A stretch of DNA of 64,000 bases from Chlamydia ibidis 10-1398/6 (GTDB lineage: Bacteria; Chlamydiota; Chlamydiia; Chlamydiales; Chlamydiaceae). Made by a program: the position numbers and the translations under genes. The notes under the pieces are model-generated. The model ran no database searches. It had not been told where the DNA came from and saw only the letters and a program-made list of their open reading frames with translations. The stretch covers positions 16,481-80,480 of the forward strand of contig NZ_APJW01000004.1 in NCBI RefSeq assembly GCF_000454725.1. The letters run 5' to 3'. This document shows, piece after piece, positions 1 through 7,308 of this stretch; position 1 is the first letter of the stretch, and each line of letters starts with the position of its first letter.

Positions 1-363
1 ATAAATCAAACATTGGATAATGGGAATACAGTACAAGTAGAAATCTTACCATTCTCTAAGGATACGACAAACCGGACTCTCATATTACAGTTTATCATTG
101 GTGGAATGGTTTTATTGTCTAGCCTCGCGATTGTAGGACTGGCGAGTTTTTATCTTGCTAGTTATGCATATGAAGCTATCCCTAAAGATCCCAAAAAAAT
201 AAAACGAGGAATAAATATAGGGAAGCTGGTAGAGATCTTACAAAAAGAGTCGCCCGAAAAAATCGCTCTAATACTTTCATATCTAGACCCTAAAAAAGCT
301 GATGAACTCTTTAAACAACTACCAGAATCGACTCAAAAACAAGTATTGGAAATACAACAATAA
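1..363 (+). CDS. fliF: FliF-like MS-ring protein, C-terminal part only (5' end outside window)
   Basis: The reading frame is open from base 1, so only the last ~120 residues are visible and no start can be given; the TTG at 13 is internal. What can be seen is one membrane segment (LILQFIIGGMVLLSSLAIVG, about residues 23-49 counted from that TTG), a short basic linker, and a helical tail. In flagella FliF forms the membrane ring under the export gate and its C-terminus binds the switch protein FliG. Here the tail (bases 223-360) itself resembles the FliG middle domain: PEKIALILSYLDPKKADELF followed by LPESTQ. Gene order with FliH- and FliI-like genes directly downstream supports the assignment (CT719 in C. 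trachomatis, from memory). Chlamydiae have no flagellum, so the role is probably in a second, flagellar-type secretion complex; this is inference. Confidence 0.85.
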   Translation: MNQTLDNGNTVQVEILPFSKDTTNRTLILQFIIGGMVLLSSLAIVGLASFYLASYAYEAIPKDPKKIKRGINIGKLVEILQKESPEKIALILSYLDPKKADELFKQLPESTQKQVLEIQQ

Positions 364-382
364 TTAGAATTAGGTATGCATT

Positions 383-931
383 GTGACAACGTCCCAACCC
401 CCTGGTTCTCTTTCAGATACTCAAGACTCTCCCAAAAGTAAAGATTGGGACGATGGATTCTCACAAGGTTTTCTGGAAGGCAGTATCTCTGGCCATGAGG
501 AAGCTTTTCAAGAGCTTCTCTCTTTGATTCAGATTTTCAGGAAGCTTTCTATTCACATGCTTTCTGAAATAGAAAAAATTACTCATCATCTAAAACCTGA
601 TCTTCTTGAACTAGCGATTCTGACTTGTGAGAAATTTTTGTACCGCAAATTGGACGATACAGAAGAACTTAGTCTACTATTGTCTGCAGCGCTTCAACAG
701 CATACTACTCTACAATCTCTATCACCTATAAAAGTCTTCCTTCATCCCGATGATCATCAAAAACTTAGTGACTGGATGGTAACACATGAATTTCCAATGA
801 TCAAACATGTAGAGTTTCTCTCTGATATTTCTTGTAAAAAATCTAGTTACAAGCTCGTGCTTCCCTCTGGAGTATTAAGACAAGAAATAGGAGAAGAATT
901 AGATCATTTGCTTTCTGTTTTAACAACATGA
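383..931 (+). CDS. fliH: FliH/SctL-like ATPase stator protein
   Basis: A 182-residue protein starting at GTG 383, 19 bases after the fliF stop; the nearby ATG at 376 is in another frame. It has the shape of the FliH/YscL family: an acidic N-terminus, a central helical region with regularly spaced hydrophobic and charged residues (about 40-110), and a C-terminal domain of about 70 residues resembling the V-ATPase E-like fold. FliH holds the FliI ATPase at the base of the export gate and restrains its activity. Its last four bases overlap the start of the FliI-like gene, so translation is probably coupled. Sequence conservation in this family is low, and I rely mainly on position between fliF and fliI. 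A second, clearer member (cdsL) lies at 41466. Likely CT718 ortholog. Confidence 0.7.
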   Translation: MTTSQPPGSLSDTQDSPKSKDWDDGFSQGFLEGSISGHEEAFQELLSLIQIFRKLSIHMLSEIEKITHHLKPDLLELAILTCEKFLYRKLDDTEELSLLLSAALQQHTTLQSLSPIKVFLHPDDHQKLSDWMVTHEFPMIKHVEFLSDISCKKSSYKLVLPSGVLRQEIGEELDHLLSVLTT

Positions 932-2244
932 CACACCTAAATTACGAAAAATCTCAGCTTAATTATTGGCAACCTTATCGCGCTTGTGGATTTTTATCAA
1001 AAGTCTCAGGAAATCTTATGGAAGCTGAAGGATTATCAGCATGTTTGGGTGAGCTTTGCAAAATTTCCTCTTTGCGCCATCCTGACATCCTTGCAGAAGT
1101 AATAGGATTTAATAGCCAAACGACGTTATTAATGTCTTTGTCTCCTATGTATTGTGTAACTCTGGGTGCAGAAGTCTTACCATTACGACGCCCTCCCTCA
1201 CTACATTTATCAGACCATTTACTTGGACGTGTTATTGATGCTTTTGGGAACCCCCTGGATAATAAAGAACCCTTACCCAAAACTCACTTAAAACCACTGA
1301 TTTCCCCTCCTCCTGCACCAATGACACGGAAACCTGTCAAAGATATCTTTCCTACAGGAATCAAAGCTATCGATGCATTTCTGACATTGGGGAAAGGTCA
1401 AAGAATTGGCATCTTTTCAGAACCAGGCAGCGGTAAATCTTCTTTGCTATCTGCCATTGCTTTAGGAGCTCAATCAACTATTAACGTGATAACACTTATT
1501 GGTGAAAGAGGTAGAGAGGTACGTGAGTACATAGAAAAACACAAATCAGATTTAGAACAAAAACGAACAATTATTGTAGCTTCTCCGGCTCATGAAACAG
1601 CTCCAACAAAGGTCATTGCTGGCAGAGCAGCTATGACCATTGCAGAATATTTTCGGAATCAGGGAAATGATGTTTTATTTGTCATGGACTCATTATCAAG
1701 ATGGATTGCAGCCCTGCAAGAAGTGGCCCTAGCAACAGGAGAGACATTAGCTGCACACCACTATGCAGCCTCAGTTTTTCATCACGTTGCAGAGTTTATA
1801 GAACGGGCTGGCAATAATGACTGTGGATCGATCACAGCACTTTATGCCATACTATACTATCCTGATCATCCTGATATATTTACAGACTATTTGAAATCAC
1901 TATTAGATGGTCATTTTTTCCTAACCAACCGCGGTAAATCCCTAACCTCTCCTCCTATTGATATTCTTTCCAGTCTTTCTAGGTCTGCACGGAGTATAGC
2001 TCTTCCTCATCATTACGCAGCCGCTGAAAAACTAAGGTCTCTTTTAAAAATCTATCAAGAAGCTTTGGATATTATTCAACTCGGTGCGTATACACCTGGG
2101 AATGATAAAGATCTCGATGATGCTGTTAAATTGATTCCTAGCATCAAAGCTTTTCTTTCCCAACCATTATCAAATTACTGCTACTTAGAGAACACTCTAA
2201 AACAATTGGAGGATTTGGTTGATAATGAGTCGCATGCTAACTAA
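928..2244 (+). CDS. fliI: FliI flagellum-type export ATPase
   Basis: A 438-residue ATPase of the F1-beta/FliI/SctN family. Visible motifs: the Walker A loop SEPGSGKSSLLSA near residue 167, the family box LIGERGREVREYIEKH shortly after it, and the Walker B strand LFVMDSLSRW near 253. Length equals the usual 430-450 residues and the N-terminal beta-barrel region is present. The enzyme hydrolyses ATP to unfold export substrates and separate them from chaperones under the type III gate. Start ATG 928 overlaps the stop of the FliH-like gene by four bases. It is the flagellar-type paralog; the main virulence ATPase CdsN is encoded elsewhere in chlamydiae. The following gene starts inside its 3' end. 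Corresponds to CT717. Confidence 0.93.
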   Translation: MTHLNYEKSQLNYWQPYRACGFLSKVSGNLMEAEGLSACLGELCKISSLRHPDILAEVIGFNSQTTLLMSLSPMYCVTLGAEVLPLRRPPSLHLSDHLLGRVIDAFGNPLDNKEPLPKTHLKPLISPPPAPMTRKPVKDIFPTGIKAIDAFLTLGKGQRIGIFSEPGSGKSSLLSAIALGAQSTINVITLIGERGREVREYIEKHKSDLEQKRTIIVASPAHETAPTKVIAGRAAMTIAEYFRNQGNDVLFVMDSLSRWIAALQEVALATGETLAAHHYAASVFHHVAEFIERAGNNDCGSITALYAILYYPDHPDIFTDYLKSLLDGHFFLTNRGKSLTSPPIDILSSLSRSARSIALPHHYAAAEKLRSLLKIYQEALDIIQLGAYTPGNDKDLDDAVKLIPSIKAFLSQPLSNYCYLENTLKQLEDLVDNESHAN

Positions 2245-2584
2245 TCTCATAACTGTTCTAAAAACGAGAATTTATCATGCATCGTCTAATTTCTATTTAG
2301 ACAAAAACAAAGATCAACTTCTATTAGATCACTTACAGCATATACAAACACGTATAACATATACCTCTAAGTTACGTGAGGAACATTTTTTATATAGGAA
2401 TAACATTGAACACTACGATAGGCTTTTAGAACACTTGCAAACATTACAGTCATCTATTTATAAACAACACAATGCCTACTGCAGAATATGTAAAGAACAT
2501 CAAAGCAAATTACTCGCTTTAATTAATCGCAGAAAAATTATCGAAAAGATCAGGAACAATAAGTATTCTAACATCAAGAGATAG
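2219..2584 (+). CDS. FliJ-like small coiled-coil protein
   Basis: A 121-residue, very basic, helical protein with no membrane segment. It begins within the end of fliI; a strong GGAGG at 2208-2212 lies 6 bases before TTG 2219 and 12 bases before the in-frame ATG 2225, so the TTG start is better placed, although the ATG cannot be excluded. FliJ and its virulence counterpart SctO are short coiled-coil stalk proteins encoded directly after the ATPase gene and inserted into the ATPase ring. The position, size and charged heptad-like pattern fit that role here, but I see no sequence signature that proves it. Corresponds to CT716, listed as hypothetical in older annotations. Confidence 0.6.
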   Translation: MIMSRMLTNLITVLKTRIYHASSNFYLDKNKDQLLLDHLQHIQTRITYTSKLREEHFLYRNNIEHYDRLLEHLQTLQSSIYKQHNAYCRICKEHQSKLLALINRRKIIEKIRNNKYSNIKR

Positions 2585-2603
2585 GAACGCAAGGCTAGCT
2601 GTA

Positions 2604-3989
2604 ATGACCGACTCTGTAATCTTTCCGTCTATTTTGGAAATGTCCCCACTCAAAGAAAAACTCAAATCAATTAATCAAGAACATTTATTAGATTTCTGGC
2701 CCACACTTTCTCCCAAACAACAACAACGACTCTCTAGCCAAATAACCTCTATTGATGTTGAATTTTTCAACAAGCAACGCCTACTAGTTAAAACACCTAA
2801 ATCCTGTCTAAAATCTTTTCGTCCTTTAACTTCATTTGGTTCTTCTGGAGAAGATCCTAAAAGAAGTGAAATAGGGACAAAGTTGTTGGAAAAGAAAAAA
2901 GTAGCTTGCGTAGTTCTTGCTGGAGGTCAAGGTTCTCGTTTAAAGTGCGATGGACCAAAGGGACTTTTCCCAGTCTCACCCCTTAAGAAAAAACCCTTAT
3001 TTCAATTGGTTGCGGAAAAAGTTTGTGCTGCCAGTAAGCTGGCAAATCAGCCTTTGCCGTTAGCCTTTATGACTTCTCCACTAAATAATAGACAAACGCG
3101 TTCGTACTTTGAGTCTAATGATTATTTCGGCCTTGATCCTCATCAGGTTGATTTTTTTTGTCAGCCTTTATGGCCTCTCCTATCCAAAGATGGAGACCTC
3201 TTCTTAGAGGATGTGGATACACTTGCTCTAGGCCCTAATGGTAATGGTTGCTTAGCAACCTTATTGTGTACATCCGGTTTATGGAATAAATGGCACAGCT
3301 CTGGCATAGAAATGGTAAGCGTGATTCCTATTGATAATCCTCTTGCTCTCCCTTTTGATGTCGAGCTTTGCGGTTTTCATGCTATGGAAAACAATGATGT
3401 GACTATAAAAGCTGCTTTACGCCAAACAGCTATTGAGGATGTGGGTATTCTTGTAGAATCATATGATTCTGGTAAAACCTCAGTAATAGAGTATTCGGAA
3501 ATTCCAATAGATGAACGCTACGCAACTCATCCTGATAATACATTAAAATACTGTCTTGCAAATATTGGTCTCTATTGTCTCTCTATGGACTTCATTGCTG
3601 GAGCTGCTCATAAAGAGCTTCCTCTATATAAAGCGTATAAATATGCCAAGCGTTTAGATACTCCCCATTGCTCAGAAAAAAATTCATGGAAATTTGAAGA
3701 ATTTATCTTTGACCTATTTCGTTATAGCCAGCGATGCCGAACACTTGTATATCCTCGACAAGAATGCTTTGCCCCATTAAAAAACCTTGAAGGGAATTAT
3801 AGCCTAGCAACTGTGCGTGAGGCATTATCTGCAAGAGAAAGACAAATCTTCCATAAGGTCACCGGAAAACGACTTTCTCCAAACACAACATTTGAATTAG
3901 AAGCTGATTTCTATTATCCTTCAACCTCTACTTCCTTACACTGGGAAAATAAAGCGTTTTTCGAGGAACCATTTTTTGAGGCTTCATGA
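2604..3989 (+). CDS. UDP-sugar pyrophosphorylase (UDPGP family)
   Basis: A 461-residue enzyme with the nucleotide-binding signature VVLAGGQGSRLKCDGPKGLF (residues about 100-119), followed by PLFQL, typical of eukaryote-like UDP-glucose or UDP-N-acetylglucosamine pyrophosphorylases. The reaction is UTP plus sugar 1-phosphate giving UDP-sugar and pyrophosphate. Which sugar is used cannot be decided by eye; UDP-N-acetylglucosamine for peptidoglycan/lipid A and UDP-glucose for glycogen are both possible, and the extended N-terminal helical region (residues 1-95) is closer to the UAP1/AGX type. It lies 19 bases after the FliJ-like gene, starts at ATG 2604, and its stop overlaps gpsA by four bases, so it appears to be transcribed with the flagellar-like genes although functionally unrelated. 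CT715 ortholog. Confidence 0.85.
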   Translation: MTDSVIFPSILEMSPLKEKLKSINQEHLLDFWPTLSPKQQQRLSSQITSIDVEFFNKQRLLVKTPKSCLKSFRPLTSFGSSGEDPKRSEIGTKLLEKKKVACVVLAGGQGSRLKCDGPKGLFPVSPLKKKPLFQLVAEKVCAASKLANQPLPLAFMTSPLNNRQTRSYFESNDYFGLDPHQVDFFCQPLWPLLSKDGDLFLEDVDTLALGPNGNGCLATLLCTSGLWNKWHSSGIEMVSVIPIDNPLALPFDVELCGFHAMENNDVTIKAALRQTAIEDVGILVESYDSGKTSVIEYSEIPIDERYATHPDNTLKYCLANIGLYCLSMDFIAGAAHKELPLYKAYKYAKRLDTPHCSEKNSWKFEEFIFDLFRYSQRCRTLVYPRQECFAPLKNLEGNYSLATVREALSARERQIFHKVTGKRLSPNTTFELEADFYYPSTSTSLHWENKAFFEEPFFEAS

Positions 3990-4990
3990 AAGAAAAAATT
4001 GCCTATCTAGGCATGGGAATTTGGGGCTTTTGTCTTGCCTCTCTATTAGCTAATAAAGGTTTTCGTGTTGTAGGTTGGGCACGCAACCCTGATTTAGTTG
4101 ATGAACTTCGCACAAAAGCCCGCCATCCTTTAGCTCCCGACATACCTATTCACCCAAATCTCTCATTCACCACAGATATGCAGGAAGCTATTTCTGGGGC
4201 TTCCATGATTGTAGAAGGTGTATCATCAGCGGGAATTCGTCCAGTTGCTGAACAAGTTAGGGCTATTACAAACTTACAAGTGCCATTTGTTATAACATCT
4301 AAAGGGATTGAACAAGATACCGGCTTACTTCTAAGTGAAATTTGCCTAGAAGTTTTTGGTAAAACTGCAGCACAATATCTTGGTTACTTAAGTGGTCCGT
4401 CCATTGCAAGAGAAGTCTTAAAGGGATGTCCGTGTTCAGTAGTAATTAGTGCCTATAATTCAGATACCTTGAAGAAAATCCATCAAGCCTTTCTTACTCC
4501 AAAATTTCGTGTTTATCCGAATAGCGACTTAAAAGGAGTAGCTTTAGGAGGAGCCCTAAAAAATATTATTGCTATAGCTTGTGGAATTTCAGATGGCTTT
4601 CAATTTGGTGATAACGCCAAGTCTGGATTAGTGACACGAGGTCTTCACGAAATTCGAAAGCTTGCAACAATTATGGACTGCCGCCCCGATACCCTTTACG
4701 GACTTGCAGGACTTGGAGATCTGTGTACAACCTGCTTTTCTTCCCTAAGTAGAAACACGAGATTTGGTAAATTAATTGCTGAGGGACGTACATTCGAGCA
4801 AGCTAAAGCAGAAATTGGCATGGTAGTTGAGGGCGCCTATACCGCGCTATCGGCTCATCAGATTGCCAAACACCATAAAATTGAAATGCCAATTACCACT
4901 GGCATCTATCGTGTACTCTATGAGAATTTAGATCTTAAAGAAGCCATTGCTACGCTTTTACAAAGGAATACTAAAGAAGAGTATCTTTAA
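3986..4990 (+). CDS. gpsA: Glycerol-3-phosphate dehydrogenase [NAD(P)+]
   Basis: A 334-residue protein that reduces dihydroxyacetone phosphate to sn-glycerol 3-phosphate for phospholipid synthesis in the cytoplasm. The N-terminus has the dinucleotide-binding motif YLGMGIWGFCLASLL (GxGxxG, residues 7-21). Further family boxes are SKGIEQDTG near 111, YLSGPSIAREV near 134 and the catalytic lysine region GGALKNIIAIACGISDG near 190, with GLAGLGDLCTTCFS near 242. Length matches bacterial GpsA. The ATG overlaps the preceding stop (ATGA arrangement), indicating translational coupling. It is the last gene of the plus-strand cluster before porB. CT714 ortholog. Confidence 0.95.
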   Translation: MKEKIAYLGMGIWGFCLASLLANKGFRVVGWARNPDLVDELRTKARHPLAPDIPIHPNLSFTTDMQEAISGASMIVEGVSSAGIRPVAEQVRAITNLQVPFVITSKGIEQDTGLLLSEICLEVFGKTAAQYLGYLSGPSIAREVLKGCPCSVVISAYNSDTLKKIHQAFLTPKFRVYPNSDLKGVALGGALKNIIAIACGISDGFQFGDNAKSGLVTRGLHEIRKLATIMDCRPDTLYGLAGLGDLCTTCFSSLSRNTRFGKLIAEGRTFEQAKAEIGMVVEGAYTALSAHQIAKHHKIEMPITTGIYRVLYENLDLKEAIATLLQRNTKEEYL

Positions 4991-5031
4991 TATCTTATCA
5001 CCACTGAAGGACTTTTCATTTGTACATTTTT

Positions 5032-5060
5032 TTGTCATTTGATAAAGGTGTGTTTATCAC
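5032..5060 (+). promoter_or_regulatory. Candidate sigma66 promoter of porB with an overlapping 7-bp dyad
   Basis: TTGTCA (5032-5037), a 17-base spacer and TATCAC (5055-5060) form a plausible main-sigma promoter 26 bases before the porB start. A perfect inverted repeat, TGATAAA (5040-5046) / TTTATCA (5053-5059) with a 6-base centre, covers the spacer and most of the -10. No T-run follows, so it is more like a protein-binding operator than a terminator. Both assignments are by eye. Confidence 0.45.
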
Positions 5061-5086
5061 ATGCAGTAAATAAGGCCATCGACTAA

Positions 5087-6121
5087 ATGAACAGCAAGCT
5101 GGTGAAGCGCCTACGTTTGGCAACTTTGTCTTTCTTAGCCCTATCTGGAGCCTTTTCTTCTTCCTTGTATGCAACGCCTGCAGGGAATCCTGCGACTCCT
5201 GTTCTTCCAGGAATAAACCCTGAGCAACAAGGTTGGGGAGCTTTAGAGCTTTGTCGATCTTATGATTTGTTCGCGGCATTAGCTGGTAGTTTAAAAGTGG
5301 GTTTCTGTGGAGACTATATTTTTTCAGAAAGCAGTAGAGTTAGCGATGTTCCTGTTATTACCTCAGTGACCACTCTATCTGGTTCAGGCCCAGCAACTCA
5401 GGTCATATCCACAGAAAAAACTATGGACTTTGATCTTACGAATTCTCGTACGAATGTGAGTTGCGTATTCGCATCGATTTCTCTGCAAGACATATCATCA
5501 GTGTTTATCCCGTTACTTGACGTCAGTTTTGAAGTCAAAATTGGTGGGTTGAAAGACTACTGCCGTCTACCCGTGAATGCCTATAGAGATTTTACTTCTT
5601 CGCCTTTGGCTACGGAATCCCAAGCAACTAATGGATTGATCGAAATGCAGACCAATTATGGTTTTGTCTGGGATCTATGCCTAAGAAAAATTTTATGGAA
5701 AGATGGTGTATCCTTCATCGGGGCTAGTGCATCTTATCGTCATGCTGCCTGTCCTATTGATTACGTTGTCATACACAATCAGGCTAACCCAGAAGTGTTT
5801 TTTGCCGATTCCAATGGGAAAATGAGCCACAAAGAATGGGGGGCTCATTTAGGCATGACTACCTATGTCAATGATTATATCCTTCCTTATATTGGTGTAG
5901 GGGTGGGCAATACTACCCGCATGGCCCCAGCTGACTGCTTCAACCGTTTAGAAAGCGAATTTACAAATCTAAAATTCAAAGTTCGCAAAATCAATAGTTA
6001 CCGTAGAGTCATGTTTTGTTGTGGAGCAACAAGTTGCCCATCTAACAACTTCTTCTATACTGTGGAAGGACGCTGGGGATGCCAACGTGCTGTTCATGTA
6101 GCTGGAGGATTTCACTTCTAA
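5087..6121 (+). CDS. porB: PorB-type outer membrane porin
   Basis: A 344-residue outer membrane protein. The N-terminus is a clear Sec signal peptide: basic start MNSKLVKRLR, hydrophobic core, and a likely cut after SLYA (residue 29). The mature protein is rich in cysteine and alternating polar/hydrophobic strands and ends in ...VAGGFHF, with the terminal aromatic residue needed by the BAM machine. It resembles chlamydial PorB (OmpB, CT713), reported to pass dicarboxylates, and is distantly related to the major porin MOMP. The cysteines suggest cross-linking into the disulfide-bonded envelope of the elementary body. It has its own candidate promoter (5032-5060) and its stop overlaps the stop of the convergent gene; I see no terminator hairpin between them. 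Confidence 0.9.
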   Translation: MNSKLVKRLRLATLSFLALSGAFSSSLYATPAGNPATPVLPGINPEQQGWGALELCRSYDLFAALAGSLKVGFCGDYIFSESSRVSDVPVITSVTTLSGSGPATQVISTEKTMDFDLTNSRTNVSCVFASISLQDISSVFIPLLDVSFEVKIGGLKDYCRLPVNAYRDFTSSPLATESQATNGLIEMQTNYGFVWDLCLRKILWKDGVSFIGASASYRHAACPIDYVVIHNQANPEVFFADSNGKMSHKEWGAHLGMTTYVNDYILPYIGVGVGNTTRMAPADCFNRLESEFTNLKFKVRKINSYRRVMFCCGATSCPSNNFFYTVEGRWGCQRAVHVAGGFHF

Positions 6122-7293
6122 CGGCAACCTGAAATCAATGTCCTATACACATTGTGCATAATCTTTAGCGATGCTGATACTAGGTTCCATTCTTGTTGCA
6201 TGGCTCTAAGCTGGAGTTCTAACATAATTTGAGTAGTTTGCGCTAGATCACCATAATTTTGGACATCTGATAGACATTGATTAAAGAAGTTTAGCAAGCC
6301 TCCTTTCGTAGTTCCAGTCTCAATATCTATTTCACCATCAACAACTAAACCCTCAAGAGTTTGAATTTCAACAACAGAAAAATCAGACCCCATGATTTGA
6401 TACGAAGGCTCATACACTGAAGATCCTGGAATAAACACCAAACTGTTCAAACTGTTCATAAGTTTCTTCATTTGCACTAAGCAAATTTCCAACTCTTTTA
6501 TATAAGAATTTGCAGATTCTACCAATTGTGTTTTCTGAGCTTCGGATAAGCTAGGATTACTATTAATATTTTTGATTATTTTACCCAACAATACGGTAGC
6601 TTGCTCTGCGTTCTTAATATCATTCCGCAATGCTAGCCGCTCTTCTTCAAAACGGTTTTTCACCATTTGATATCCGTACTTAAAATTGGACGTTCCAGAA
6701 GTTTGGGAGATATAGGAACCTAAATTATAGACAATGGGAGCCGAATTAAACGTTTTAACAGCCTCTAACAAGGGGCTAAACAAGTTCTGAGCATATCCAG
6801 AAAGATTAAGTTCCTGACCTAAAGCATATAGGGCAGATTCTTGTGATGGGATATATTTATCTAAAAGAATGTAAGCAAAAGCTGACTGGAAGGGCATTTT
6901 GTTAATAACAGAATTACCACTTTCATCTGGATGTAATTCAGGAGCTGTTGTCAAAGCCTTAGGAGATACTTTATCAAAATGTGCCTGAAATGCCTTCTTT
7001 TCTTGCTTACGCATTTCCTTACTATTCTGCTCAGCTAATGTAGTTTGAAGCAAAGCCATTTCTGCTCCACTCTGCAGAAATTCACGATTCAATGAATCTA
7101 TTAATTCTTGACGCAAGCCTAAAATACTAGCTTCCTTTAATAAATCCTGAAACACTTGCAACTGATGAGCAATTTCATTCACTTTTGTATAGTCCGCTGC
7201 AACCTCAGCAGGAGATACACGACGCTCTGATTCTATAGGTCTTTCTCTTAAGTAAGAGTAGGGTTGATATCTCTCTATAAAAGGCGTGTCCAT
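6118..7293 (-). CDS. Chlamydia-specific protein, paralog of the upstream gene's C-terminal half (CT712-like)
   Basis: A 391-residue protein with no signal peptide and no membrane segment, predicted mostly helical. Function unknown. Residues about 134-391 line up with residues about 511-770 of the neighbour at 7309-9621: a shared LDKY(I/L)P.QE box near residue 144, a shared Y.LG.Y(I/L).Q box, a helix around LSEAQKTQL, and a shared C-terminal block with QQEW.LVSA. The N-terminal 130 residues are charged and mostly unlike the neighbour. It lies 15 bases downstream of that gene on the same strand, so the two are probably co-transcribed. Corresponds by order to CT712. Helical paralogs without secretion signal could be type III effectors or structural proteins; nothing seen here decides. 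Confidence 0.8.
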   Translation of the reverse strand: MDTPFIERYQPYSYLRERPIESERRVSPAEVAADYTKVNEIAHQLQVFQDLLKEASILGLRQELIDSLNREFLQSGAEMALLQTTLAEQNSKEMRKQEKKAFQAHFDKVSPKALTTAPELHPDESGNSVINKMPFQSAFAYILLDKYIPSQESALYALGQELNLSGYAQNLFSPLLEAVKTFNSAPIVYNLGSYISQTSGTSNFKYGYQMVKNRFEEERLALRNDIKNAEQATVLLGKIIKNINSNPSLSEAQKTQLVESANSYIKELEICLVQMKKLMNSLNSLVFIPGSSVYEPSYQIMGSDFSVVEIQTLEGLVVDGEIDIETGTTKGGLLNFFNQCLSDVQNYGDLAQTTQIMLELQLRAMQQEWNLVSASLKIMHNVYRTLISGCR

Positions 7294-7308
7294 AATCGCT
7301 TCCTGAAG

